A DNA stretch of 64,000 bases from Vandiemenella viatica (taxonomy: Eukaryota > Arthropoda > Insecta > Orthoptera > Morabidae), in the NCBI GenBank assembly GCA_031002005.1, contig CM061921.1:122108597-122172596 (forward strand), given 5' to 3'. Of the stretch, positions 32,750-43,990 are shown in pieces. Position numbers and translations under genes: made by a program. Below the pieces are notes generated by a model that was given only the letters and a program-made list of their open reading frames with translations, searched no databases and was not told the origin of the DNA. How positions within the stretch are numbered: position 1 is the stretch's first letter; every line of letters begins with the position of its first letter.

Positions 32750-33070
32750 CTATTGAGATTGACTTTTATTTAATGTCATCTAGAATTGATCGGAAGCGTG
32801 ACCCATGTATTTGGTGATCAGTTAATGCGACACAGTACTCTAATTTAACAAAATTTCCTAGAATTATTTTTCAGCACCTTGCAGTAGTGTATAGAGTGAA
32901 AGAATTTTCTTTGAACCTGGCCTTGTTTACGGAGAAAAGCAAAATTGATTATTCCTCTTATTACAGAGAAACTGGTGTTGATTTAGTACAAGAACTAATT
33001 TCACTAATAAACAGTATTTTTATTTTAAGACAGTGTTTTTATTTGTGTTTAGGCTTATTATATACTTAGC
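32750..33070 (+). pseudogene. hAT transposase, C-terminal dimerisation domain
   Basis: After the LINE insertion the frame resumes with EIDFYLMSSRIDRKRDPCIW, a stop in place of a Trp, then VNATQYSNLTKFPRII and a long open end VYRVKEFSLNLALF. This follows the hAT dimerisation pattern (E-D-YL, DPL-WW, YP-L, SER-FS-AG), with the SER block degraded. Confidence 0.65.
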
Positions 33071-33374
33071 ATCTGTGAATTTAAAGAAAATTTTATGAAA
33101 TTATTGAGAACCAGATACCCGCCGGGAATCCGCTGGATATTGACCTACTATCCGGTATCCGACCGGATAGCAAATATTCGCTGGATAGGCCGGATATCCG
33201 TTTAATCTCTAATAAAAAGCCCCAGCACCGGATTCTTCGCGTTTAGGACCACTTCTTCTAGCACATAAAAACTTTCTCGACATTCCTAATGTGTATTGCT
33301 AACTGGCGGTTAAATAAAACATCATTATATTGTATCTGCTACAAGATTTATATTAACTTGACCTGTATGAATCT

Positions 33375-34590
33375 ATGAATGTAATGGAATCTTTCAGTTC
33401 AATTTTCATCCATTTCCAGACGTCAGGGTTGTTTGGAATTTTGCACACAATACCATAATTTCGCTGTTATGACCTGATATTGTATTTAATTTGACAGTAA
33501 CGACAGAAAAGAGTTTGAATATAATGGAATATTTCAATCCAATTTTCACCTACCTCCAGGCGTACGAATTGTTTGAATTTTGCACACGTATTAACAACAA
33601 TACAATAGTTTCATAGATACGTCCTGATATTCTCACTATGTCGATAATAACAACAGAAAAGTGGTTGAATTTAATGGAACTTAAAAATTAATTTCCACTC
33701 ATTTCCATGCGTCTGAATTGTTTGCAGTTTTGCACAAGTGTTAAGAACCGATTACAGTACAATAATTTCATAGCTATGTCCGCGTATTTTGTTTACTTTT
33801 ATATTAATGACAGAAAATTATTTGAATGTTTTATTTCATTTAAGTTTTCGCCAACTTCCAGGCGTCCGAATAGTTTGATTTTTTCAAACGTGTTAAAAAC
33901 CGAAGACAATACAATAATTTCATAGATATTTACTGTTATTTTCATTACGTTGACAGTAATAACAGAAATTTAATGGAATTTTGAAAAAAAATTCACCCAT
34001 TTACAGGCGTCTGAATTGTTTGCAATTTGGTACACTTCTTAAGAACCGATGAAAATACAATAATTTCTTAGGTATGTCATGGTATTCTCATTACTTTGAC
34101 AACAACAACAACAGGAAAGTTGTTTAGCTGTCATTGGCTAATTTTTTTCGTCTGTCAGATGCGGTCTAGTGGTTTACTTGCTTAATGCTCCTGACGGCGG
34201 AATAGAAGTTTCGTGGTTCGAATCCCGATTACAGATAAAAATTTTACACATTTTAGAGCTGACTTTATTTTCTGGTAGAGCCTTGTTTTCCACATGTGAA
34301 GTGCGTTAGGATGCTCCATGGTACGAATTCCACGTTATACTCCAGGTCCTATATACCCCATGGGATTGCGGAATAAATGAGTACACCTGCGCGGCAATTC
34401 TCTTGTCGGTCGGATCCTTTGGAGATTTCCGGCCAACAGAGCCATACGCATTAAATTCAATTACTCACTTTTAGGAGTCACATTTTGCACACCTGTTAAA
34501 ACGGTTTATAATACATAAATTTTGCAGTTATGTCCAACTGGTATTCGCATTACTTTGACAAAACCAGCAGAAAAGTGGTTTTGTTTGCGC
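33375..34590 (+). repeat. ~150-bp satellite-like tandem array, interrupted
   Basis: At least five monomers before a SINE and one after it. Landmarks in each are a GCGTC-GAATTGTTTG core (about 33420, 33558, 33708, 33861 and 34006), then TTTTGCACAC, AATACAATAATTTCATAG, a TATTCTCATTAC-TTGACA block, and ACAGAAAAGTGGTTGAATTT. Spacing of 138-153 bp. The sixth monomer (about 34450-34590) has AGTCACATTTTGCACACCTG and TTTGACAAAACCAGCAGAAAAG. Monomers are diverged, so the array is old. Confidence 0.8.
34150..34440 (+). mobile_element. tRNA-type SINE inserted in satellite array, family S5
   Basis: Head: GCGGTCTAGTGGTTTACTTG (A-box) and GTTTCGTGGTTCGAATCCCG (B-box). Body: ACAGATAAAAATTTTACACA, TTAGAGCTGACTTTATTTTC, then GTGCGTTAGGATGCTCC. 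Similar in layout to family S2 but not obviously identical. The exact 3' boundary near 34440 is uncertain. Confidence 0.65.
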
Positions 34591-35894
34591 AACCTTTTGC
34601 AGATGCTCACTTAACGATACTTTAATGCGAGGATTGGTAGGGTTGCCTTAGCAGTCTAGCCAGGTAGTAACGTCTGAAGCTATACGAAACCTGAGAATAC
34701 AGCAGAACCAGCTGTCGAAACGTTGTGTTTATACAACACGATCTGCCTGAACACTCGTCAATGTCTCCACCCCCACATAGATTTACTTAGTTCCAACCCG
34801 AATATAATTAGAAACATTAAAAGTATTTTATTGACAATTTTGTGGAATTTACTGAATGTCTTTGATTTTAATACAGTATAGCATTTGAAGATTCTTGAAG
34901 TCCGTTTACTGGGCTAAACTGATTGCAAATGAATTCTGTAATAAGTTAATAACATATTTTTTTACCGTTCTCTCCCTGCTACAACGGTTAGCAATGTCGC
35001 ATCTCTACCGATGACGTCGAAATCTTTCCACCAATCAGATTATAGACTCTCTCCATTGCTGGTAGACTCATCACACAGAAAAAACGTACAAATTTAATAA
35101 TATTACTGGCAAGGGCTATAATTGTCCGAACACTTCTACTGTTCGTCCACCACGCCAAAACACGTGCAGACGTTGGTCGAGTCGCACGAACTGTTTCGTT
35201 GTGTCAGTATATGTCAAATAAACTGATTTATTAGTTTTATCTACGTGCTGAACAGTCTCTGGGTCATAAATCCATCTCCCTCAAATCCACTAGAAGTACC
35301 CTATTCGATTGTCGAGTCACGTAGGAATCACCCCACTACCCTGACTCTGCACACGAAGGTTTAATGCGTCACGCCTAGTCGGCCTACACTCAATAATGCT
35401 CGCGCATACCAAGCTGGATGTACTTCACGGAGACTACACGAAAAAAACGAAGAAATGAGAAATAGAATTCTTAATTTTCATTTGGTTGTTGAAACAATAA
35501 AAAGGTCTCTTCAGAAATCATCATACTGATTGTACAGAGTTTTTCTTACTTGAGCAAAATGTGAAAGTGGTAGTGAATGTAAATAATTCATAGTCCTCAT
35601 TATTCCGAACACCAACTTGCCCATCATGCACAACGGTAATTTCATCTCTGTCAAGAGACTACACCATGAGCTTCTGAGAATGAGCCTTGCATCTTGAAAA
35701 TCATTATTTTGTTGTCAGTTAAACACGTTCTCATTTCTTCCTTTATTTCCTCGATTTCGATAACCATCGCTCAGTTAATCCCAATTTTCGGTCAACCCTG
35801 ATATTTTCTTCGCTTTACTGTGTACTCACGTCTGCAGCAACTAGTTTGAAAAAAGTAATCCTGTCTGCAAACTTAAAATCAGCTTGTTTCGTAA
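34591..35894. other. No supported gene
   Basis: Contains an unexplained segment at 34650-34750 with two TCGAAAC/ACGAAAC motifs (see findings), and a stretch at 35090-35290 with a possible LTR-like polyadenylation context (CAAATAAACTGATTTATTAG). Neither is enough for a call. Confidence 0.4.
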
Positions 35895-36359
35895 ATGACT
35901 GCTTATCTACTTTTTCCTCTCCATCTGTTGCCTTCTTCCGTCTTCCTCTTTCGGCACCATGGTTCCGTTCCCTCCGAGGCCAATGCAGTGACAGAAATTA
36001 GTTTACACCGTGGGCGTCCTTCTACCTTGGCGTCGGTGCCGCCTCGACCACAGCTTCTGTTCCCTTCCACTCTGCCATCATGTTCGGGCCAAAATTGTCT
36101 CCTTTCTTCTCTTCTGAAATTTTCACTTGGATTTCTCCTATCCGGTCGCTGTCGAGAATCACTCTTCTTCCCTTCACAGTGTGCTCCTTACGGTCTCAGA
36201 CCCTTCTCTCTCGCTCTTCACAAACTCGTCTCTTGTACACCCAAACTCCCCAGCAAATCTTGTGGCTCACAAGCAAAGCTGTCACACCAGTACAAAGCTT
36301 GTCGTCAGTAGGATACGTCGCATTGGCTCTAGCGGACGGCTTCATAACGGCCCGCAACG
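35895..36359. other. C/T-rich stretch upstream of Jockey A
   Basis: Pyrimidine-rich plus strand with open frames in all three registers, none resembling a known domain. Could be the 5' part of Jockey A ORF1 or a flank. Not assignable. Confidence 0.35.
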
Positions 36360-36620
36360 GTGAAAGACCAGACCAACAAGTCCAAGAACAAACAGACAAA
36401 CAAAAACAACAAACAGAACAACGACGAAAAACCACGTGGATTTAAGTCGAATATGCTAGAATTTATGTTCTTCCTGAGAGAGTTTGATCTTAGGAAAATG
36501 CTAAGCATAATGAAAGATACGCTTAGTAAATTGCAACAGACTGAGGACAGCCAGGAACGGGCACTTATACTAGCAGAAGCCTTCTTCAACTTTATCGGTC
36601 TCAATGGCGACGATAAATAA
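36360..36620 (+). pseudogene. Jockey A ORF1, C-terminal part
   Basis: Lys/Asn/Gln-rich stretch (KNKQTNKNNKQNNDEKPRG) followed by LEFMFFLREFDLRKMLSIMK and ALILAEAFFNFIGLNGDDK, with hydrophobic helices like those at the ends of Jockey gag proteins. The stop at 36618-36620 lies 17 bp downstream of the ORF2 start (36604), giving a -1 overlap. The 5' part of ORF1 with zinc knuckles is not found upstream, so the copy is 5'-truncated or scrambled. Confidence 0.6.
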
Positions 36621-37489
36621 ATCGACACTAAACATACTGGCGTGGAATGCCAATGCCATTTCCAACAAACTGGACTACCATGAAAACAATGACATAGACG
36701 TAGCCTTCATCGGGGAGACCCACCTGAACCCGGGAAACAAGTTCAGGCTGAGGAACTATATAGTGACTCGCACTGACCGACTGACAGGGAGGCGGGACTG
36801 CCGTTTTGATCAAAAACAGGCTGGTCCACAGAGACCTTCCTGACGCACAAACTGGTGACCTGGAGCACACGGCCGTCGAACTCATGGTGAATGGGGAACC
36901 TTTGCACCTAGCCGCAGTATATAACCCACCAAATAAAGTATTAAAAGAAGAACAAATTCAAGCACTATTAGACAGGAATGCAATAGCACTAATAGGTGGT
37001 GACTTGAATGACAAGAGCCAGATCTGGCATAGTAGGACCACCAATCGGAATGGAAGGGGGCTGCTTAGGGTGCTACATGGCAACAGAAATTTTGAAGTGC
37101 TGGCACCCGACGTACCCACATACTTCCCGAATAGGGCAGGACCTCTGCCAGATGTCCTGGACCTATTCGTTGTGAAAGGGATGAGTTGGAGAAGGGAAAT
37201 TTCAACCCAATGCCATCTCAGCTCAGATCACAATCCGATTCTTCTGTCAGTCACGCTTCGACAACCCAAAACGCCAAAGAACTGGATTGGTTACCATACC
37301 AACTGGGAATATTACGAGGAGGACGTCGCACTCCACCTTTCGAATATACCATCCTTAAATTCAACAGAAAAAATAGATGAGGCTGTGGCTTCGTTTGGGG
37401 CAGTACTCGAGGAATGCACCAAGCAGGCTACAATTAAAATTGAAAAACATTCGTACACATTCAAACGCCAGATCATATTAGAAACCTAA
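36604..37489 (+). pseudogene. Jockey A endonuclease (two frames)
   Basis: Starts STLNILAWNANAISNKLDY (N-terminal Asn block), then VAFIGETHLNPG (Glu block). At about 36810 the frame shifts and continues LVHRDLPDAQTGDLEHTAVE, AAVYNPPNK (Tyr block), IGGDLNDKSQIWHSR (GD-N block), VLDLFVVKGMSW, and LSSDHNPILLSV (SDH box, about 37225). All catalytic blocks are preserved; only one frameshift separates the two parts, and the second part ends at a stop in ETN at 37489. Confidence 0.9.
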
Positions 37490-37919
37490 TTTGCCTCAAG
37501 AACAGGATTCGAAAGCGCTGGCAGCGTTGGCGAGATCCGGCTGACAGAAGGATGATCAACCACTTAGTAGATGAAATCAGAGAGAATCTTAAAATACACA
37601 GAGGACAAGAATGGGAAAGAAAATGGGCAGCAGTACAGAATAACAACAGGAAACTGTGGACACTTGCAAAGTCAGTCAGCAAGACATCCCAACCTATTCG
37701 ACCTTTACATGGACAGCATGGGCTGATGTATGACCCAATTGGGTAAGCTCAGGCCCTCGCTGACACACTAGAACCACAATTCACCCCTAATGACATAGCT
37801 GACGATGAAGGCGAAATACACAAGGTTCTGAGTGTGGTAAATCGCCTCACTAACTACATTCCGCAGAATACAGTGCAACAAACAAATGATGAAGAGGTGG
37901 TGTCTATCATTCGACGCCT

Positions 37920-39257
37920 CAAGTCAAAATAGGTTTGCGGTTATGATAAGATATCCACGCTCCAAGTCAAGAATCTGCCTCCGCAAGCCATTAGATTTCA
38001 TTGTTCCATCTATAACGCCTGTCTAACTCAGTGTTATTTTCCTCGGGCATGGAAAATCGCTAAGGTTGTTGTCATACCTAAAGCTGGCAAAGACAGGACT
38101 TTACCTCAAAATTATAGGCCAATTTCTCTTCTTTCAAACCTTGCGAAGATGCTTGAACGTCTGATCCTCAGGCGGCTCAATCGGTTTTCGCAAGCGAGCA
38201 ACATAATTATCGCGCAATAATTTGGATTTAAAGAAGATCATAGCACAGTTCACCAAGTTACCAGGCTTGTGGAGCATATCTTCAAAGAAAAGAAGGCAGG
38301 AAATGGTACTTCTGCTTTGATTTTAGATATTGAAAAAGCCTTTGACGAGGTGTGGCATGAATGCCTGATATACAAATTATACTGCCACAAAATCCCAGAC
38401 GACATGTTACATCTACTACATTCCTATCTGACTGGAAGACAATTTTTCGTTAAGTATGAAGAGGCAAACAGCGAACTCTAGCAGGTTGAGGTTGGTGTTT
38501 CACAAGGAAGCCACCTCGGTCCCATCCTGTACAATATCTACGTCAACGATATACCTCAACAACTAGACAGCTACATGTCACTCTATGCTGACGATACAAC
38601 AGTGTATGCCAACAATAGAAGCCTACTCTTTGCTATTAAAAAAGTGCAACGCCACCTGGAAGCACTGACACAGTGGTGCAACGTGTGGAGAATTAAATTC
38701 AACAAAGCAAAGTGTCAGGCAAACTTATTCTCCACTCGATTGAAGATACCCGAGAAGAAACTAAGCATAGCTGGCGTAGACATTGACTGGGTGGACCATG
38801 TCAAATATTTGGATCTGCGGCTAGAAAAAAGACTGACATGGGGTAAACTCATAAATGACACCAAAGCTAAATCTGAAGCCAACTAGCAGGCCTCTACCCC
38901 CTTCTAAGAGGCGACGGACTATCCACGGATACAAAGCTGCTACTGTACCGTGCGATCATACAACCCACGTTCCTGTACGGGTCAGAAGTATGGAGCATGG
39001 TGGCCGACTGTCGTGTCAAAAAGATCCAGACACTGGAAAACAGAGCACTGCGCATAATAGTAGACGCACCTAGGTACCTTCCCTACAGGGAGGTACGTCG
39101 TTGCATAAATTTTCCAACAATACCGGAAACCATCAAAGCCAAATCAACAATATCTTACCGAAAATGCTCAGCTTCCATCCATCCCCTCATAGCAGAAATA
39201 GGTGATGAGGAAGAGTTCATGCATCTGGCAAAGCGCCTAAAAATAACCCTCATTTAA
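37920..39257 (+). pseudogene. Jockey A reverse transcriptase
   Basis: Blocks in order: GYDKISTLQVKNLPPQAI, FPRAWKIAKVVVIPKAGKDR, NYRPISLLSNLAKMLERL, FGFKEDHSTVHQVTRLVEHI, LDIEKAFDEVWHECLIYKL (catalytic Asp of motif A), VSQGSHLGPILYNIYVNDI, MSLYADDTTVYANN (catalytic YADD, about 38584), then the C-terminus with LENRALRIIVDAPRY. Stops lie after IIAQ (38218), after NSEL (38479) and after SEAN (38884), so no functional ORF2 remains. Confidence 0.9.
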
Positions 39258-40033
39258 CAACCCCCCCCTCTATCCACCAAAAAACCCCCTACGCACCAAT
39301 AGATGTAACTTAGGTCCCACATCAGTATATTGTAGGAACACATGACAATTAAATTTCCCACCATTAGCAGAAGTAGGTCCTAAAAAGTTAGCATTATGTA
39401 CCCCCCCCCCCCCAATAGTTTTCGATTCCCACAATATTGTAAATAGGTCCCTTGTAAATACTTGCAACATAATTCTCCCACCATTAGTTTTAGTAAATCA
39501 TATTTTAGATACCAACATCAAATCAAGACACATGCAATATTTCCAGTCCAAATTAAGTAAAATAGATATGTGAGATAGGATATACCTGGCTCACGCCCAT
39601 ACATCTAATAGTCCTGTCCTGTCCTGTCCGCAGTGCCGGCAGGGCGCAGTAGCATCGCGCCACCTCTATCTCACTTGCGGGCTGGGCGCTGGCTCACTCA
39701 CTGCCGGACCCCGGCAGCAAGCACCGCTCCGAGCGGTATCTCCCCAGGGGGGGGCGATAGAGGCTCGGCGGCCATTGGCGAGAACGTGCCGTCGCAGGCA
39801 CTATTGCAAACTCCCTCCATAGGGCTAGGGTATTACCGCCACACGACCCACACCCGTACGGAGTGGAACCCCCTGGCGTGAGCAGAGTGTTGAATTATCA
39901 CTGGAAACCCAGCGGTGTTAACAAAGTGATAAAACAACACTCCACACAGAACTCAATGCGCGGGACGCTAAGGCGACTCGGAAGTCACCGAGAGTCCAGC
40001 CTCACCATCTGACAACCAAGATTCTCAAAGTGC

Positions 40034-41054
40034 ATGGGAGACGAATCCAGCGAAATGGACAGCAATGACGAGTCGACTGTAAACTCGCCATCAACAGCGG
40101 AATCCAGCAAAAAAACCTTGTACCGAAACGGCCATCCAGAGACCAGTACCCGGCCCATCTGTAGAAGACATCACCGAGGATCTAATCAACAAATGCTACG
40201 ATGTCAAGTCGACATACCAATTTCAGAAAAAGGATAAAGAAACAAAGAAGCTCATTCCCATGCCCATATTTTCTGTAACTCTTGAACCAAAGAGCAAATC
40301 AGATGAAGTCTACAACGAGAAATACCTGCTGCACACCAAAGTACAAATTGAAAGATACAAACATGGGAATGGCCCCCGCAGTGTGCCAAGTGTCAAAGGC
40401 TAGGACACACCCGGAACTACTGCCACCTGGCTCCAAGATGCGTCAAATGCGCTGGGCCGCACGAAACGAAAGAATGCAAACAATCAAAGGACCAACCAGC
40501 CAACTGTGCCAACTGCAACGGGGCCCATCCAGCGTCTTACAGCGGATGTGAAACATATCAGAAAGCACTGAAACCAATCAGACCACCCAAGAATGACGGG
40601 GAATGAGATCAAGGCAAGGGCAAAAAAGCAGAATCCCCATAAACAAAAACAGGACTAAGACAAAGTGCAAACTAAACCCAACGGGAAAGGAAAAACCAGC
40701 GCGAAACAACATGAAACCACCCACGACAGGACCCAGAAACAGCCTAACCCAACAAATTCACACACAGCCCCAAGGAATGGAAATAGGAAGCCTGAACCAG
40801 GACACGAAAAGGAGAGTTGTAGCTACAAGGACAACATGGAAAACAAGGAGAAACCAGACAGTCAGCCAGCCGCAGAAAATGAAAACCAACTGCCCGAAAC
40901 AACGCACAGAAAGAAACACTGCAGGCACAGGAATAAACCAGATACCAACCCAAAAAAGCCACGAAGGAAAATCATGGATAAAATCGATAAAGCAAAGGGG
41001 GACACAGAAAAACTATTCGCCCTTATGAAAGGAGTACTGTCAATCCTGAAATAA
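40034..41054 (+). pseudogene. Jockey B ORF1 (gag-like, broken)
   Basis: Start MGDESSEMDSNDESTVNSPS at 40034. After a frameshift around 40110 the sequence reads VPGPSVEDITEDLINKCYDV, and a PRE_C2HC-type block VYNEKYLLHTKVQIERYKHG precedes three knuckles CAKCQRLGHTRNYC, CVKCAGPHETKEC and CANCNGAHPASYSGC (40380-40560). A long Lys/Asn/Gln-rich tail ends KGDTEKLFALMKGVLSILK at 41051. At least two frameshifts. Same type of protein as 26484-27596 but a different family. Confidence 0.8.
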
Positions 41055-41760
41055 ATGGCAGGCATCCAGGTACGCCAAGCAGATTTCAACGCAGTGATTT
41101 AAAATGCCAACAATGTAAAGAACAACAAATTGGATTTAAAAGATTTCACACGGCGTATAAAGCTTGATTTAGTGCTCCTAACGGAAACCTTCCTGAAGCC
41201 CAATGACAAATTTATCATCTCCGGCTTCCAAGTATATAGGAATGACAGGGTAGGCCAACCTGGCGGAGAGACGGCGATTCTGTTTAGGAAGAAACTGGCA
41301 CACCAGCACATTCAGACACCAAACTTAATCAGCATGGAGGCCACAGCCATACGGATCCACACTATCGAAGGCCACATAGTGCTCATAGCTACCTACCTCT
41401 CCCCGAACAGGCCCCTACATTAAGCCGATCTCGATTGATGGCGACGGAAGGAAGGTCATCATTGGCGGGGACCTAAATTCCAAAACACCACTCCTGGAAT
41501 TCAAGAAACACCAACGTGAAGGGGGAACGGCTCCTCGAACTTACAGGGAGGCGGAACATGCACGTTATAGGTCCCAAAGGGGCTACCCACATCCCACATG
41601 ACAGACGACGACGAGGTGACGTCCTCGACGTGGTCGTCTTCAAAGGACATCGCCCGACGCATACAGCTGCAGACTGTAAATGATCTGTCCTCTTACCACC
41701 AGCTAGTCCTCGTAAAACTCAGGAACTCATCACTCACAGCAGAGAAGTAGTCAAAACAAA
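41055..41760 (+). pseudogene. Jockey B endonuclease
   Basis: ORF2 starts with an ATG that directly abuts the ORF1 stop (TAA at 41052-41054, ATG at 41055-41057). Blocks: NANNVKNNKLDLKDF with a stop in place of the preceding Trp, LVLLTETFLKPNDKF (Glu block), RNDRVGQPGGETAILF, LIATYLSPNRP (Tyr block), IIGGDLNSKTPLL (GD-N block). The SDH region near 41690 is hard to read because of frameshifts. Confidence 0.8.
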
Positions 41761-42366
41761 CGGACTGGGACTACTTCACCAGGATTGTACACAACAAAAT
41801 CAACCCTAACTTCAACGTCACCTCAACTGACAGGATAGACCAGGCTATTCACCATTTCGATAGAGTGGCGATGGAATCTGACAAACGGTCCTCCATAATA
41901 ACGACTCAATGGCCAGCAGCTAACACCGAACTACCACCCGATAACGAACAATTACGGTACCATCAAAAACACGTCGAGGAAAACTGTGGCAGAGATTCCG
42001 TGGACCCACGGGACAAGCGAAGGTACAGACAGCTCATCAAAGAACTGAGGCAACGCCTGAAAGAACTGAGTACAACGTAATTAGGTAAACCAAGATGGGC
42101 ACACCTCACCCTCCTGAATAGGGACGCCTGGCAATTGGTGCTTGCCATCAAGGAACCGAGGGAACGTAACACAGCAATCAATAAGCCTGCGGACCGTGCT
42201 TTCTACCAGTGGCAAAGGCAGAAGAAGTCCTGGCGGAACACTTCCTCAGGGCAGCATGTCGAAGTAGAATACAATCTATCGGAAACAGAAAATCAGACGG
42301 CTGAACAACATCCAATCAGACAGCAGAAGAAATTCTAGCCACACTGCCTGAGGACGAAACCTGAAC

Positions 42367-43480
42367 TTGCCACAACCGGGGGAAGTACGATCCATATTTA
42401 AAAAGCTGAGCACAAATAAATCACCAGGTGCAGACCGCATAACCAACATGCATTTGAAAAAGTTATCGACAAAAGGACTAGACCTCCTCACCAGAGTTTA
42501 CAATGCATGTATGCAAGAGATACTTCCCCGACAGCTGGAAAACCGCTAAGGTGACTGCCATTCCGAACGTGGGAAGGATCAGCGTCTCCCGGCTAACTAC
42601 AGGCCAATAAGCCTACTCCCCTCCGCCTCTAAGGTACTAGAGCGGCTAGTACTTTAGTGAATCAACGCAAGCTTAGAGGTGGCAAAAACAATTCGCAAGG
42701 AGCAATTCGGCTTCCAAAGCCACGTCGGTAGCACTAGCCAGTTCCTCTAATTAACTGAAGACGTATCCAGGGGATTTAACATGAGAAACTCAACGGCCAC
42801 TGTGTTCTTAGACATTGAAAAGGCCTTCGACAAGGTGTGGCACGCCAACCTTACCACCAAGCTACGAACACAGACGACTATCCGACATTGTTACGTTCAG
42901 TTAATCGGAAGCTACCCCACCAACAAAAAGTCTTAGTAGCCATACAAGGACAAAGATCTGGCCTACATCCAATTACCGGTGGGAATTCCACAAGGATCAC
43001 ACGTCGCACCAGTCCTTTTCAGTGGGTATATCAACGACCGCACTAGTAACACCTTGGGGTGAAAATGGCACAATTTTCCGACGACACCATGGTATACGCA
43101 CGGGAAGCAAACATGATGTTACCATCGACCGGTTACAGCGGATCCTCCATCTACTTGACAAGTGGTGTCGATTAAATAAAATTAAAGTAAGCCCCACAAA
43201 ATGTGTTGCGGTTTATTTCACTAAAAAAACTGCCAGCACTTACCAAAAGCTGAAAAGTATGGGCCAAGAACTTGAATGGCAAAGACAGACAAAATATTTG
43301 GGTGTCACGCTAGACTCCAAGCTGTTCTTCAGGGAATACATCATGGACAGAAGAAGAAAGAGCCTGGCTATCATACAAAACCTCTTTCCGATATTCAATA
43401 GCAGGGAACTAACGACTACAACAAAATTACGCGTCTACAAAACCGTCATACCCCCCTTCATCCTGTATGGATGACAGGTG
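42367..43480 (+). pseudogene. Jockey B reverse transcriptase
   Basis: Blocks: VRSIFKKLSTNKSPGADRIT, then after frame changes SVVLERL-type and FGFQSHVGSTSQ regions, FLDIEKAFDKVWHANLTTKL (motif A), GIPQGSHVAPVLF, FSDDTMVYARE at about 43075 in place of the usual YADD, LDKWCRLNKIKVSPTKC and TKYLGVTLDSKLFFREYI. Many frameshifts. Confidence 0.85.
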
Positions 43481-43990
43481 TGGGGACAGCAGCAAACTAC
43501 AACTTGCTCCACCTACAGAGACTCCAGAACAGGTGCCTAAGGACCATCCTTCGCGCAGGGAGGCTACATCAACTACATACTCATCCACAATGAGACAACA
43601 CACAGAAAACATCCGAAAAGAAATCTTTCGCCAAACTGAAAAAGTTTCACGAAAGAATAGAAAAATTCAGAGAACCGAATGAGAGTCTTTACCCTTGGCA
43701 CCACGATGCCAAGGCACTGACACTCTCACCGAGTACCATTAAGTATTATATATCAACCGGAATAGCACTGATATGATTATAAGAAAAACTGTAGGGGTTT
43801 TTTCAGATAAGGTCGTCCTAGACGACCATAGCCATGTTTTCCCCTCAAAGCACAAATAGAAAGAGTCCCCAAAACAACCCTATCCAATACAAAGTGACAC
43901 ATAGCAGTAGAGCTACCTAGGTAGCGGGACATGCACAAACACATCGTTGAGGCAGCGACACAAAAAAAGCTGTGTTGGTACAGGTATGCA

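Larger units (their letters stand above)
30782..33211 (+). mobile_element. hAT DNA transposon with nested LINE
   Basis: Ends are CAGAGCTTAAACGGATA and, reverse complemented from the right, TAGAGATTAAACGGATA, both followed by several GGATA/ATCCGG short motifs in the subterminal 100 bp. The 8-bp flanks ATGAAAAG (30774-30781) and ATAAAAAG (33212-33219) differ by one base, the expected hAT target duplication. The coding strand is plus. A 3' LINE fragment (31929-32520) is inserted in the transposase. Without it the element is about 1.84 kb. Confidence 0.8.
36360..39590 (+). mobile_element. Jockey-like LINE (A)
   Basis: Plus-strand non-LTR retrotransposon with the C-terminal part of ORF1, endonuclease and reverse transcriptase, and a roughly 300-bp 3' UTR containing two poly(C) runs (39261-39267, 39401-39413). 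ORF2 starts inside ORF1. RT has several stops and frameshifts. Immediately followed by a second Jockey-like element in the same orientation. Confidence 0.85.
39600..43990 (+). mobile_element. Jockey-like LINE (B), near full length
   Basis: Begins with a GC-rich leader (39610-39900) unlike the surrounding DNA, then ORF1 with three zinc knuckles (40034-41054), ORF2 endonuclease (41055 on) and RT (42367-43480), and a 3' UTR up to about 43990. The 5' limit is inferred from the composition change and the ATG at 40034. The element follows Jockey A directly, in the same orientation, and the two are clearly different subfamilies. Confidence 0.85.

Noticed and set aside
33375..34590. CRISPR-like spaced repeats
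   Set aside because: Monomers are long, diverged and similar throughout; this is a satellite-like array in eukaryotic DNA.
35090..35290. Possible LTR end
   Set aside because: A polyadenylation-like context is present, but no paired LTR, primer-binding site or gag-pol was found.
35895..36363. Overlapping open frames up to 138 codons
   Set aside because: Pyrimidine-rich low-complexity translation in all three frames with no domain; not counted as a gene.
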